NCBI GenBank assembly: GCA_943913645.1
Contig: CALTYZ010000011.1
Span: forward strand, 1-64,000
Reading direction: 5' to 3'
Source: an uncultured Corynebacterium sp.
GTDB taxonomy: Bacteria > Actinomycetota > Actinomycetes > Mycobacteriales > Mycobacteriaceae
Length of the DNA: 64,000 nt
In this document: positions 19,001 through 27,125 of the stretch, piece by piece
Position numbering within the stretch: position 1 is the stretch's first letter
Layout: each line of letters opens with the position of its first letter
The notes under the pieces: model-generated
What the model saw: the letters and a program-made list of their open reading frames with translations, nothing else
Databases searched by the model: none
What the model was told of the DNA's origin: nothing
Position numbers and translations under genes: made by a program

Positions 19001-19152
19001 GCGCGCAGCTGGCGCAGGTGGCTGGTTCTGCGGGCTATGACCCGGACAACCAGCAGGAGTTTTTGGAGGATTACTTGCGCATTACCCGGCGCGCGCACCG
19101 TGTGGTCGAGGAGGTGTTTTGGGGCGAAGTGCCGTCGCTGGAGTTTGAGTAG
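16051..19152 (+). CDS. glnE: Bifunctional glutamine synthetase adenylyltransferase/adenylyl-removing enzyme
   Basis: The 1033-residue protein has two nucleotidyltransferase domains. The N-terminal (adenylyl-removing) domain has ELNYISDVDVIFA near residue 248; the C-terminal (adenylylating) domain has ELGYGSDADVMVV near residue 750. Each is followed by a four-helix regulatory part, and the conserved LRPEGKSGAL and LRPEGRSGAV appear in the two halves. A low-complexity G/P/T stretch near residues 128-146 is an unusual insert. It adds AMP to and removes it from the tyrosine of GlnA, controlling nitrogen assimilation. It is co-transcribed with glnA2. Confidence 0.95.
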   Translation: MSLPNPAKLSLTSPRAADDLKELGFDNEPLMWTLAGTGDPDLALNAAHRFMQASGAQWPTVRECLINEPVVRTRFLALLGGSTALADHLIAHPQLWQELRGEIPDAGEALRVMLSAVDAVPVDAAQGGDGPGGDRPGTATPTRDSPGTYRAAAAFAEAGAGNIALRTAYRTLVMRVAAADLAGTFAAVRDYGEGQVLGYRATTEALTSIADAALTAALAVAIRRVYGTADLDARISVLAMGKCGARELNYISDVDVIFASDSVTPKITRVASELIKIGSACFFEVDANLRPEGKSGALTRTVDSHVAYYKRWAHTWEFQALLKARPMTGDMELGADYLTAVSPLVWEASQRESFVEDVQAMRRRVLDNVPESLRARELKLGDGGLRDVEFAVQMLQLVHGRIDDTLRSPNTVEALEALMRGGYVGREDTKRLIEAYEFLRLLEHRLQLQRFKRTHQLPESDDQRRTRWLARTAGFTPTGRQPAVDVLAERLKRVRDTVSTLHEQLFYRPLLTAVADLSVGEAQLSAEAVKARLSALGYRHPARAYDHLTALVKGNSRKARLQAILLPTLMSWLASTADPGAGLLNYRKLSEAAEDKSWFLRMLRDEGVVSQRLMRILGNSPYTADLIISAPEVVKLLGDGSNGPRLLEPAPDQVQKAIIAASKRYQDDADKAVSVARSLRRAELARIAAADLLGFMEVRQVCEELTIVWDAVLQAALLAEIRTDLATSDVQQAPARIAIIGMGRLGGAELGYGSDADVMVVAEPVDRGDEDHEAEALTWAARMIDQMRRRLAKPSGDPPLEVDLGLRPEGRSGAVVRTIASYQRYYSQWGEVWEKQALLRATTVAGDETVGEAFLHMIDEFRYPPHGPKPAEVREIRRIKARVDNERLPRGADRSVHTKLGRGALADVEWTVQLLIMMHAHNHQRLHTTSTLEVLDYLVELDDPALIPAQQAKVLRESWLVATRARNALVLVSGKRTDQLPAPGAQLAQVAGSAGYDPDNQQEFLEDYLRITRRAHRVVEEVFWGEVPSLEFE

Positions 19153-19169
19153 CGATCTATGCTGGGGAT

Positions 19170-19463
19170 ATGGCTGTGCACATCACGATTGATCTGTCTG
19201 ATGCGACGTTTGCGGATCTTGTAGCCCTGGTTGATGCCGCACGTGTTGCGGGAGTGGAGCACACAACAGAACTGCTGCTTGAAGATACGACGCTGACAAT
19301 TGCGGTGGATCCGCCGCGCACCGTGGCACGCGCGCAGGATCCAGGGCGTGGCCAGGAGAGCGCCCAGCATGGGGGCATGAGCCAGCTGCCGCACTTGGGG
19401 GATGCGGCGATTCGCTCTGTGGTGGATATCCTGACCGGCCGACAGGATCCGCCACCCAGGTAG
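19170..19463 (+). CDS. Hypothetical protein, 97 residues
   Basis: The frame begins 17 bases after the glnE stop. The first 50 residues (ITIDLSDATFADLVALVDA...) read as an alternation of strands and a helix, and the second half is polar and glycine-rich. No known domain was recognised. A TATGCT hexamer lies 6 bases before the ATG. Codon use is like its neighbours, so it is probably a real gene. Confidence 0.6.
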   Translation: MAVHITIDLSDATFADLVALVDAARVAGVEHTTELLLEDTTLTIAVDPPRTVARAQDPGRGQESAQHGGMSQLPHLGDAAIRSVVDILTGRQDPPPR

Positions 19464-19494
19464 GGCAGGTTGCTTTCCGGGCTGGTCTGACACT

Positions 19495-19500
19495 TAGACT
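19495..19500 (+). promoter_or_regulatory. Predicted -10 element of thrC (leaderless type)
   Basis: TAGACT ends 8 bases before GTG 19509. This supports 19509, not the earlier in-frame GTG 19503, as the thrC start. Confidence 0.55.
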
Positions 19501-19508
19501 GTGTGGTT

Positions 19509-21005
19509 GTGGATTACATCTCAACCCGCGACCCGCATACAACGCCGCAGACCTTTAGCGATATTTTGCTGTCTGGTCTGAGCCCAGATGGGGGACTCTA
19601 CATGCCCGCCGTGTACCCGCAGATCAGTGCCGATACGTTGGCAGCCTGGCGTGGGGTCTTGGCGCAGGGCGGCTATGCTGCGCTGGCTGCTGAAGTGGTC
19701 AAGCTTTATGTTGATGACATTCCGCCGGCGGTCATTGAAAAGCTCACCGCGAAGGCCTACAACACCGACAAGTTCGCGCATGAGGAGATCGTTCCAGTCA
19801 CCCAGTTGGACGCTGATCTGTGGCTGGCGCACCTGTCTGAGGGGCCGACTGCGGCGTTCAAAGATATGGCGATGCAGCTGCTCGGTGAGCTTTTTGAGTT
19901 TGAGCTGACGCGTCGCAATGCAGAGATCAACATTCTTGGTGCGACGTCGGGGGACACCGGCTCGTCTGCTGAGTATGCGATGCGGGGGCGTGACAATATT
20001 CGCGTGTTCATGCTCACTCCGCGTGGGCGGATGACGCCGTTTCAGCAGGCGCAAATGTTTGGTTTGGATGATCCAAACATCTTCAACATCGCGCTTGACG
20101 GGGTGTTTGATGATTGTCAGGATGTGGTCAAAGAGGTCAATTCGGACGCGGCGTTCAAGGCGAAGTACTCCATCGGTGCGGTGAACTCTATTAACTGGGC
20201 GCGCCTGTTGGCGCAGATCGTCTACTACATTTCCTCCTACTTGAAGGTGACCGAAACGAGCGATGGGGGAGCAGGGGAGTCGAAGGTGAGCTTTTGCGTG
20301 CCGACGGGCAACTTCGGCGATATCTGCGCCGGCCACATTGCCAAGCAGATGGGTTTGCCGATTGACCGGCTGATCGTTGCCACGAACGAGAACGATGTGC
20401 TGCATGACTTTTTCACCTCAGGGCAGTACCGTCCGCGTTCTGCGGCCGAGACACAGGCCACGTCCTCACCGTCAATGGACATCTCAAAGGCGTCGAACTT
20501 CGAGCGTTTCATTTTCGACGTCACCAGCCGTGACGCCACGATCACTGCTGAACTATTTGGCACCAAAGTGAAGTCTGGCGGTTTCACCCTGGAGGATCTT
20601 GGGGCCGATGTGGAGGAGACACGGCGACGGATTCGGGACGAGTTCGGGTTCAGCTCGGGGCGCTCCACTCATGCTGACCGGGTGGCAACTATCCAAGCAA
20701 CGCATGAGCGCTACGGTGTGCTCATTGACCCGCACACGGCAGATGGGGTCTTCGTTGCGCGTGGCGTGGATGGCTGCGACACGCCAATCGTCGTGTTGGA
20801 GACGGCACTGCCGGTGAAGTTCGCCGACACTATCGTGGAGGCAATTGGTGTGGCCCCTGAGATCCCTGACCGCTTCGCCGGGATCATGGATGCGGGCCGT
20901 CACGTTACGGATCTTCCAAACGACGCGGGGCGTGTCAAAGAGTTCATTATCGGCGCAATCGAGAACACTCGAAAGCACGAGAACACAACAACACAACAAC
21001 TCTGA
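19509..21005 (+). CDS. thrC: Threonine synthase
   Basis: The 498-residue protein converts O-phosphohomoserine to threonine with PLP. The PLP lysine is Lys118 in AAFKDMAMQLLGE, the phosphate-binding loop is GATSGDTGSSAEYAM, and CVPTGNFGDICAGHIAKQMG is the class II threonine synthase signature. The N-terminus MDYISTRD matches what I recall for the C. glutamicum enzyme and fixes the GTG start. In corynebacteria thrC is normally separate from hom-thrB, as here. Confidence 0.95.
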   Translation: MDYISTRDPHTTPQTFSDILLSGLSPDGGLYMPAVYPQISADTLAAWRGVLAQGGYAALAAEVVKLYVDDIPPAVIEKLTAKAYNTDKFAHEEIVPVTQLDADLWLAHLSEGPTAAFKDMAMQLLGELFEFELTRRNAEINILGATSGDTGSSAEYAMRGRDNIRVFMLTPRGRMTPFQQAQMFGLDDPNIFNIALDGVFDDCQDVVKEVNSDAAFKAKYSIGAVNSINWARLLAQIVYYISSYLKVTETSDGGAGESKVSFCVPTGNFGDICAGHIAKQMGLPIDRLIVATNENDVLHDFFTSGQYRPRSAAETQATSSPSMDISKASNFERFIFDVTSRDATITAELFGTKVKSGGFTLEDLGADVEETRRRIRDEFGFSSGRSTHADRVATIQATHERYGVLIDPHTADGVFVARGVDGCDTPIVVLETALPVKFADTIVEAIGVAPEIPDRFAGIMDAGRHVTDLPNDAGRVKEFIIGAIENTRKHENTTTQQL

Positions 21006-21053
21006 GGTGTGTGAGCGAGGCACGTCTTAGGAGAACTGAAAGGATTGTGCACC

Positions 21054-21230
21054 ATGGCGCAGGAGCAGTTTGCGGGGCCGGAACACTATCAGGAGTTCGA
21101 CCCGGAGAAGTTCATCCGCGACATGAAGATTCAGGCAGACGAGGCGGCCAAGGCTGCGGAGATAGCCACACCCAGCACCGACGAACAGTGTGAAGGAGAG
21201 GCGAGCGGCCAGGGCGACGAGCGTGGCTAA
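21054..21230 (+). CDS. Small acidic protein coupled to a membrane protease gene
   Basis: This 58-residue frame starts MAQEQFAGPEHYQEF. GAAAGG lies about 10 bases before the ATG. It has no membrane segment; the first 35 residues are acidic with a predicted helix and the tail is polar. Its stop codon (21228-21230) lies inside the start region of the protease gene, an 8-base overlap that suggests translational coupling. Function is unknown. Confidence 0.55.
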   Translation: MAQEQFAGPEHYQEFDPEKFIRDMKIQADEAAKAAEIATPSTDEQCEGEASGQGDERG

Positions 21231-22296
21231 CCACTATCACGACCAACCCGCTGCGCCAGACGACTGGCACATTATTGAGCACGGGATGGAGCACGGATAT
21301 CCACCCGAATATGGGTTTGAGTCTGCACTTGAGTCTGCACCGGCCCCGTCGCGTCGGCAGCGGGTAGGCAATATCACAGGCTGGGTGTTTGCGGTGGTGG
21401 CTGTTGCTGTGCTGATTGTTGCGGTGGTGTGGATGGGGGTGACCACCTCCAAATACTCCACCGCCACGGTCGAAGACCAGCGGGCACGTGAAGCAGTGCG
21501 CACCCCACTGGAGCAACCAGTTGCACCTGGTGACCCAGCCGCCGGTGACGTGCAGGTAGCGGCAAACCGGATCTTGGTGCCCGAGTACGCCCTGTGGGCT
21601 CCGGGAACACTGATTCAGACGACGGATCATTACCCCGAGCCCGGTGAGTCTTTTACTGCCCAGTCGTGCACCGTCGCGTTTTCATTTTCTGATGTGCAAG
21701 GGCGTAATTATGCGGTCACCGCCGGCCACTGCGGCCGCGAAGGGGATTTGGTGTGGCCCACCAACGCCTCACACGCAACCGATTATGTGCATGAGGCCGG
21801 CCGGTTCCTCTACTCCGGCCTGTATACCGCCGGTGCTGACGGTGTGGATGTGGGCATCATCGAGATCACCGACCCGGATCGCTACATGAATGTGGTGGGG
21901 GATCCGATCCCGACCGGTATTGGCCTGGAGCTGCCCGATGCCATCCAGCGGGTGTGCAAGACGGGTGGGACCACGGGATATACCTGTGGGCCGTTCGTCG
22001 ATACGCAGCGCGTGCAGATCGTCAACACCGAAATCGACGACGGCCGCCCCACCTACGGCGATATTGCCGCAGTGTGTGCATCCTTCGGCGACTCAGGTGG
22101 TCCGGTGTTTACTGAGGTCAACGGTCGTGCCGTGGTGGTTGGTGTGGTCTCTGGCACTGAAGCTGGCCGCGATGGGGAAGAGTGCTGGGAGGGCATGGAG
22201 GACCCGAAGCTGATGAGCTACTCCAACCTGGCGCAAACCCTCGGCGTGATCGAGCGTGTTGTGCCAGAGCCCGCCTGGGTTACGCAGACATGGTGA
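21223..22296 (+). CDS. Membrane-anchored trypsin-like (S1) serine protease
   Basis: A 46-residue cytoplasmic N-terminus is followed by one membrane segment (residues 47-72) and a secreted chymotrypsin-fold domain. The triad is visible: His169 in VTAGHCG, Asp209 in ADGVDVGII, and Ser291 in FGDSGGPVF. Cysteines at VTAGHC, SCTVAF, VCKTGG and YTCGPF could pair outside the cell. The GTG at 21223 was chosen because it overlaps the preceding small gene; an earlier GTG at 21190 would lie inside it. The substrate is unknown. The family includes glutamyl endopeptidase-like and alpha-lytic-like enzymes. Confidence 0.8.
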   Translation: MANHYHDQPAAPDDWHIIEHGMEHGYPPEYGFESALESAPAPSRRQRVGNITGWVFAVVAVAVLIVAVVWMGVTTSKYSTATVEDQRAREAVRTPLEQPVAPGDPAAGDVQVAANRILVPEYALWAPGTLIQTTDHYPEPGESFTAQSCTVAFSFSDVQGRNYAVTAGHCGREGDLVWPTNASHATDYVHEAGRFLYSGLYTAGADGVDVGIIEITDPDRYMNVVGDPIPTGIGLELPDAIQRVCKTGGTTGYTCGPFVDTQRVQIVNTEIDDGRPTYGDIAAVCASFGDSGGPVFTEVNGRAVVVGVVSGTEAGRDGEECWEGMEDPKLMSYSNLAQTLGVIERVVPEPAWVTQTW

Positions 22297-22318
22297 CTGG
22301 GGTGACAGGCTGGGGTAG

Positions 22319-23149
22319 CTAGCGGCCCCATTTCTGTTTGAGTGCCTCACCAGTCGGCCAGGTTCTGAACACGGGGTCCTTGCCGTCTTCCATGTCTTGC
22401 ACCATCACTTGGTCCTTCGTGTAGGCGATGAGGGTGAGTTTGTGAAAGTCGGCGGCCAGACGGGAATCCTCCACGTCCTCCCACAGTTCCACAATCTGGT
22501 CGGCGCGCTCACTATCGCTCACTGTGAGCCAGTCCACCATCGCGTCAACGCCTTTGGCCCGGTTGTGGTTTTCAAATGTGACTTGGTCAGCACCCTGTGT
22601 AAGACCGAATGAGGTCAGAGAGTTGATGGTGGCTTCCGGCAAGGTTTTAAAGCAGAAGCCCCAAAACGTAATGCGCATATTGTCCGGTGTGGTCAAGGTG
22701 ACGGAGTCAATGCAGTTCTGGTTGAGCAGCCGTGAAATATGCCCACTGAACTCTTGGGTATTGCTTACCGCTTGCTCGGTAAGGGTGGCGCGCATCATTA
22801 GCCCGGTGCGTGTCACCCCGGTTTCTACATTGGTGAGCAGCTCCGGGCGCACACTGGCAAGCACTTTGTGGCTATCGCGCGGCGGCGGGTTCCACGCCTG
22901 GTAAGGCTCCGGCGTTGCGGACTCGGTCAAGGTGCTGTTGCCACCCCGGCCCGCCAGTATGAACACCATCACCACCAGTGCGATGACGAGGGCGCCGTAG
23001 CCGACGATGAACACAGGGGCAGGCATGCGTTGCACGAAAGTCTGCTCTCGTTGCTGCGGCGTTGCTTGCTGCTCGGGGCGGTATTCCGCATTGTCCGCGG
23101 TGGAAGCTGGTTTCGCGGCGGAATCGGCGGGGGCGGGAACGGTGCTCAT
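22319..23149 (-). CDS. Hypothetical single-pass membrane protein
   Basis: The 276-residue protein has a 43-residue cytoplasmic N-terminus rich in A, P, E and Q, a membrane segment near residues 45-66 (VFIVGYGALVIALVVMVFIL), and an extracytoplasmic domain of about 200 residues with two cysteines (NQNCIDSV and FWGFCFKT). No family was recognised. It is divergent from the Nudix gene and converges on the protease gene. Confidence 0.7.
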   Translation of the reverse strand: MSTVPAPADSAAKPASTADNAEYRPEQQATPQQREQTFVQRMPAPVFIVGYGALVIALVVMVFILAGRGGNSTLTESATPEPYQAWNPPPRDSHKVLASVRPELLTNVETGVTRTGLMMRATLTEQAVSNTQEFSGHISRLLNQNCIDSVTLTTPDNMRITFWGFCFKTLPEATINSLTSFGLTQGADQVTFENHNRAKGVDAMVDWLTVSDSERADQIVELWEDVEDSRLAADFHKLTLIAYTKDQVMVQDMEDGKDPVFRTWPTGEALKQKWGR

Positions 23150-23230
23150 GATGCCGAGAAGTCTAGTCCAACTACACTTCGCTCTCGGAGTATCTGTGAA
23201 AAGTTACGTTCACTGAAAGGAGAGCTGCCT

Positions 23231-23755
23231 GTGCCCATCCCGGATTTCATCGTGGAGACTCGCAAGAAGATTGGTACAGACTTGATGTGGCTGCCGTCGG
23301 TGTGTGCGGTGGTACTGCGCGATGCGCAGCAGCAGTCCGATTGGGCGGTACCAGAAGTGCTATTGGTCAAACGTGCCGATAATGGCCAGTGGACGCCAGT
23401 GACCGGTATCGCTGATCCAGGCGAGGAAGCACACGATTGCGCGGTGCGTGAGGTGGCAGAAGAAACCGGGGTTGCGGTGCGCCCGGCGGCGATCATTGGG
23501 GTGGGCGCGATCGGCCCGGTCACCCACAGCAACGGTGATCTGGCCAGTTATATGACGGTGCAGCTGCGCATGGAACCGCTCGACCCGCAGGCACAGCCTG
23601 TGGTGGGTGATGATGAGTCCTTAGAGGTCGGCTGGTTTCCTATCTCCCAGATGCCCGTCACTGATCCGAAGTGGCGGTTGGTTATCGCAGACGCCGCCGC
23701 CCAGCGCCGCCACCCGGAAGGTTTCGCACCGCGCATGGGGTTGGTGAAACGATGA
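23231..23755 (+). CDS. NUDIX hydrolase
   Basis: The 174-residue protein has the full Nudix box GIADPGEEAHDCAVREVAEETGV (GX5EX7REUXEEXGU) near residues 60-82. It should hydrolyse a nucleoside diphosphate linked to another group; the substrate is not predictable. The open frame extends far upstream, but GTG 23231 has a good Shine-Dalgarno (GAAAGGAG) 7 bases before it. The stop overlaps the next gene in ATGA. Confidence 0.85.
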   Translation: MPIPDFIVETRKKIGTDLMWLPSVCAVVLRDAQQQSDWAVPEVLLVKRADNGQWTPVTGIADPGEEAHDCAVREVAEETGVAVRPAAIIGVGAIGPVTHSNGDLASYMTVQLRMEPLDPQAQPVVGDDESLEVGWFPISQMPVTDPKWRLVIADAAAQRRHPEGFAPRMGLVKR

Positions 23756-24336
23756 GGCTAGGAGTTGACGTATCAGAGCACCAGGCCGGGTTCATTTTTC
23801 CGGATGGGTTGGATTTCGCTGTGCTGCGCACCACCGACGGCACCTACCGTGACCATGCGTTTGCAGAGCTTTATGCCGGTGCGCACGCCGCGGGGCTGAC
23901 GATTAGCGCATACCACTACCTGCGTGCCCCGTCTGAGGGCACCACCGTCGCCGAACAGGTTGAGGCCGCGTTGAGCGTCCTCGGCGACATCCGCGTCCCG
24001 ATGTGGCTGGATGTTGAGTCTCCCGCGGGGCTGTCGCTTGACGACGTCACCGCAGCAGCCGAACACTTCACCGCCGCCGGCGTGGACATTGCAGGTGTGT
24101 ACACCACCACCCGCTATTGGCGCCTACATATGGGGTTGGCGCGTGTGGGCCAGTTTGGTGGGCTGTGGCTTGCTGAGTGGCGGGAGAACCCGCGTGTTGA
24201 GCTTGGTGTTCAGGATGTCGTATCGTCCGCCGGGGCTTGGCCCACCCCGCTGGGCATGCCTACCCCGGTGATGTGGCAGTTCACATCCCGTGGGCTTGTT
24301 AACGGAATGGACGTTGATGTGAACCTAGCGCGCTAA
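23752..24336 (+). CDS. GH25-type lysozyme domain protein
   Basis: The 194-residue protein has the glycoside hydrolase 25 start GVDVSEHQAGFIF, the strand-loop AYHYLRAP, the acidic MWLDVES that carries the catalytic pair in this family, VYTTTRYW and MWQFTSRG. The family cleaves peptidoglycan between N-acetylmuramate and N-acetylglucosamine. No signal peptide is visible, which is odd for a wall hydrolase; it may be cytoplasmic, or be exported in another way. The ATG overlaps the Nudix stop (ATGA), so the two are translationally coupled. Confidence 0.75.
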   Translation: MRLGVDVSEHQAGFIFPDGLDFAVLRTTDGTYRDHAFAELYAGAHAAGLTISAYHYLRAPSEGTTVAEQVEAALSVLGDIRVPMWLDVESPAGLSLDDVTAAAEHFTAAGVDIAGVYTTTRYWRLHMGLARVGQFGGLWLAEWRENPRVELGVQDVVSSAGAWPTPLGMPTPVMWQFTSRGLVNGMDVDVNLAR

Positions 24337-24369
24337 TCGCGCTGATGCGGCGCTGCTCTTTCACTGCGG

Positions 24370-24759
24370 CTATTTCACGACAAGCGTGAAGGTGTACGTC
24401 TCGTTCGTTTCCGGGTTGGTCAGGTGCGCGTTCGTGCTGCCTTTGCCCACGGCACGAAACCCGGGGGCAGTGTGCTCGACCCCGTGCCCTTTACCAGGGG
24501 TGAACTCGGCAATCGTTGGATCATCCGCCTGGCCTTGCGTCCACTGCGCGGCGTCGTGATTTTCGCCAACCGGAATCACCAGTGGGCGGTTGTGGCTGAT
24601 CTCAATGCTCTCCCCATCAAGATTGTCCAGGGTGACCATCACGGGTGATTCGAGCTGTGTCTGCCTGTCGCGTGTGCATCCAACTCCCGCCAGCCCTACG
24701 AGTGCCACAGCACCCACAACAGCGCTTACGCGAGCTGCTTGACCAAGTTTTGTACCCAT
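24370..24759 (-). CDS. Putative lipoprotein, possibly chagasin/Ig-like
   Basis: The 129-residue protein has a signal peptide ending in LVGLAGVGC, so Cys28 would carry the lipid. The mature 100 residues look all-beta. The C-terminal GFRAVGKGSTNAHLTNPE with TYTFTLVV resembles the last strands of chagasin-type inhibitors or small Ig-like domains, but the NPTTGY motif is missing. Function unknown. It converges on the GH25 gene. Confidence 0.7.
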   Translation of the reverse strand: MGTKLGQAARVSAVVGAVALVGLAGVGCTRDRQTQLESPVMVTLDNLDGESIEISHNRPLVIPVGENHDAAQWTQGQADDPTIAEFTPGKGHGVEHTAPGFRAVGKGSTNAHLTNPETNETYTFTLVVK

Positions 24760-24767
24760 GCCGTGTC

Positions 24768-24773
24768 ATCCTA
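24768..24773 (-). promoter_or_regulatory. Predicted -10 element of the lipoprotein gene (leaderless type)
   Basis: TAGGAT on the minus strand ends 8 bases before the ATG at 24759; no Shine-Dalgarno sequence is seen. Confidence 0.5.
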
Positions 24774-24787
24774 TGCGCAAAGGGGGA

Positions 24788-25381
24788 TTAGGCCACGTGT
24801 TGGCCGAACAGCATGCCAACGGCGAAGGTGGCAAGCAAGGCCAGGGTGCCGCCAATAACGATGCGGACAACAGCGCGTTTGACGGGGGCGTCGCCAAGGC
24901 GCGCAGAAAGCGCCCCGGTAATGGCGAGTGAAACAAGTGTGAGTGCGAAGATGCCCGGAATCCGCCACTGTTCAGGGGTGAGCAGCGCGGCGGCGAAGGG
25001 AAGAATCGCGCCAAGCAGGAACGAAAGAAATGATGCGATCGCAGCGGACCACGGGTTGACCCGCTGCTGCGCCGCGACGCCGAGTGTGCGTTCACTATCG
25101 CGTTGCGACGACACCGAGACGTACTCGCCGAGGGCCATCGACACGGCCCCGCCAACTACGGCGGCAAGACCTGCGGTAGCGATTGCGCTGGTACTGCCAG
25201 TCGCGCCGGCGACACCGACGACTACCGCGGCAGTAGAGACGATGCCATCGTTGGCCCCGAGGACTGCAGCGCGCAGCCGGTTGAGCTGTTCGCCAACACC
25301 CGCCGGCGCCGTGTGAGCCGTGTGATGAGCACTACATGCAGGCGCGTGCACTGGGGTTGGTTGCTGAGTTGTTTGCGTCAC
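24788..25381 (-). CDS. VIT1/CCC1 family iron/manganese transporter
   Basis: The 197-residue protein has the family signature LRAAVLGANDGIVSTAAVVVGVAGA near residue 33 and GGAVSMALGEYVSVSSQRDSE, with five hydrophobic segments. The acidic cytoplasmic metal-binding domain of plant VIT1 is reduced, as usual in short bacterial forms. Members move Fe(II) or Mn(II) out of the cytoplasm. A histidine-rich N-terminus (HAPACSAHHTAH) may bind metal. The frame starts with GTG. Confidence 0.85.
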   Translation of the reverse strand: MTQTTQQPTPVHAPACSAHHTAHTAPAGVGEQLNRLRAAVLGANDGIVSTAAVVVGVAGATGSTSAIATAGLAAVVGGAVSMALGEYVSVSSQRDSERTLGVAAQQRVNPWSAAIASFLSFLLGAILPFAAALLTPEQWRIPGIFALTLVSLAITGALSARLGDAPVKRAVVRIVIGGTLALLATFAVGMLFGQHVA

Positions 25382-25448
25382 ACTCTAGAAGATGCCTTAT
25401 GAGTCCCAAGCCGCGCAAGCAAGTTTTGCCTATCTAAGGAAAGGTCAG

Positions 25449-25470
25449 GGTAGGTTTCCGAAGGGTAGGC
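25449..25470. repeat. Two direct repeats GGGTAGG before the VIT1-like gene
   Basis: GGGTAGG occurs at 25449-25455 and 25464-25470, 15 bases apart, upstream of the transporter on the plus strand. They could be a regulator site, but nothing ties them to a named regulator. Confidence 0.3.
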
Positions 25471-25513
25471 TTAGCGTTATTGTGCTGTAGTTGGCAAGCG
25501 CCAGTGAGCACCA

Positions 25514-25999
25514 CTAAACCTCGGTGGAGGTGCGGGAGATGAGTTCGTCCCGGTTGATCTTTCCTGCCAGCGAGCGAACAACGATGAACTGGACTAACAA
25601 CACTTGGCAGGAGGCCAGTTTTGCGAAGAAGAGAGCGACATCAGCACCGTCTAGTGTGAGCTGTGTTTGGCCAAGCACCACGATGACCATGGCTGCAAGA
25701 GTGATCAGCACGGACATGACCGTTGCGGCTCGGAGTGCGTCTTCTCGCGCTTCGGTGCGCAGCTGTAACTCATGTTCATCCAGTTCGGCCGAAGGGATAT
25801 CCCGCGCGCCAATGCTGGAGCGCAGCGCGATGGTTCCGCTGGTCGCGGCAAGGCAACCCAACCCCCACAACAAGTTGGAGATGCCTGGCTTCATAAAATG
25901 AATCGCGGCGCTAAGTACCACCACACCAATAGCTGCGTCGGTGGCAAGGGTCAGCTGGTTGCGTTTGCGCACGGCCTGGGGGACTGGGCGGGGTGTCAT
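25514..25999 (-). CDS. Hypothetical membrane protein, four segments
   Basis: The 161-residue protein has hydrophobic segments near residues 22-36, 43-60, 92-110 and 122-142, with an acidic amphipathic loop (ELDEHELQLRTEAREDALRA) between the second and third. No family was recognised. It is 21 bases downstream of the TDT transporter gene on the same strand and may be co-transcribed with it. Confidence 0.7.
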   Translation of the reverse strand: MTPRPVPQAVRKRNQLTLATDAAIGVVVLSAAIHFMKPGISNLLWGLGCLAATSGTIALRSSIGARDIPSAELDEHELQLRTEAREDALRAATVMSVLITLAAMVIVVLGQTQLTLDGADVALFFAKLASCQVLLVQFIVVRSLAGKINRDELISRTSTEV

Positions 26000-26020
26000 T
26001 GCGGATCCTTCCGGTAGATC

Positions 26021-27031
26021 TCAGTTGACATGGGACTGAATTCCGTTGTTTTGCGGGTGGGTGGTCGTCTCACGCACCGGAGCTGGCTTCTGCCCGGCCA
26101 TTCGGCTGTGCTTGCATCCTTCCATAACCCAGCTGATGAAACGAGTTGAGCACAGCACCCAATGCGCAACCAGCAGTGCGGGCACACTAAGCGCGACATG
26201 ATCGAGCCATTGTGAACCATTGACTAATGCGACCTGGTGCCCGCCCATGCTCACGGTGCCAGTTGGGAATGTGCACGCCCACCAAGCAGGCGAGTAGGCC
26301 ACCCACCGCGCAACATTGGGGTAAAACACGACCATCGCATATACCGCCAGCGGAATGGCGAGCGTGAGTGCAACATAGCCGTAGTACACCGAAAACGTGC
26401 CGGGATACAAAATCTGTATAGCGGTCGTGGATTGGCCGACAACACCGAGCGGCACCCAAGCTGTCGCCGACTTCGCACCGCTGAGGTCGACGTTGCCGTG
26501 CCATGCCGACCAGTACACACGAACAAACGTTGGCACTGCCGTTGCAAGCGACATGATGAACAAGCCCGTGCCCAGCAGGTGGTACACACTTCCGTAATCA
26601 CGCGCAAGCCAGCCTGCCACAGATGCAGAGATCATCGGCCCGACCAGCGGCAGCCCCCAGGTGAATTTCGGCGGTCCAACAAAGCGAGTCAGTTGCATTG
26701 CCCACGCGAGCACCGTTACCGGCCCACCGACCCAGAAACCGACCAGGCGAAACACGCCGCTATCGGTCAGACCGGATAACGCGGCACCCAGCGCCAGGAT
26801 GCCGATGAAGAACATGGACCACTCAGGCATGGTTGCCCGCTCAATTCTGGGCTGGCGATAGCGCACAAACCCTACTGTGAGCACGATAAATATCGCGCAC
26901 GAAAGGGCAGTGAAAACGCTTGCCGCAACTGTCATGTCCTCTTCTACAAGCAGGCGAGCAACAATTGAGGTGCCCATGAGGCTGCCACCCCATGCCGGGC
27001 CTGGTGGGGGCAATTCGCGAACACTCTCCAT
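26021..27031 (-). CDS. TDT/SLAC1 family membrane transporter
   Basis: The protein has about ten hydrophobic segments and the pattern of the tellurite-resistance/dicarboxylate transporter (TDT) family, including PPPGPAWGGSLMGTSIVARL at the start of the first segment and FYPNVARWVAYSPAWWACTFP near the end. Substrates in the family include malate, sulfite and small anions. The open frame begins at GTG 27082, but ATG 27031 (336 residues) places the PPPGPAW motif at the normal distance from the N-terminus. Start uncertain. Confidence 0.8.
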   Translation of the reverse strand: MESVRELPPPGPAWGGSLMGTSIVARLLVEEDMTVAASVFTALSCAIFIVLTVGFVRYRQPRIERATMPEWSMFFIGILALGAALSGLTDSGVFRLVGFWVGGPVTVLAWAMQLTRFVGPPKFTWGLPLVGPMISASVAGWLARDYGSVYHLLGTGLFIMSLATAVPTFVRVYWSAWHGNVDLSGAKSATAWVPLGVVGQSTTAIQILYPGTFSVYYGYVALTLAIPLAVYAMVVFYPNVARWVAYSPAWWACTFPTGTVSMGGHQVALVNGSQWLDHVALSVPALLVAHWVLCSTRFISWVMEGCKHSRMAGQKPAPVRETTTHPQNNGIQSHVN

Positions 27032-27125
27032 CACGCCCGATATGGTACTTTCTTTCGCGCTGAGGCCTGAAATGCGCTGCACTCACGTACTTTTCAGAGT
27101 CTCTCGAGCGAGCTGAGTACCGGCT

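Noticed and set aside
25382..25513. Possible DtxR iron box before the VIT1-like gene
   Set aside because: TTAGATAGGCAAA and the GGGTAGG repeats share only parts of the consensus and no proper dyad was found.
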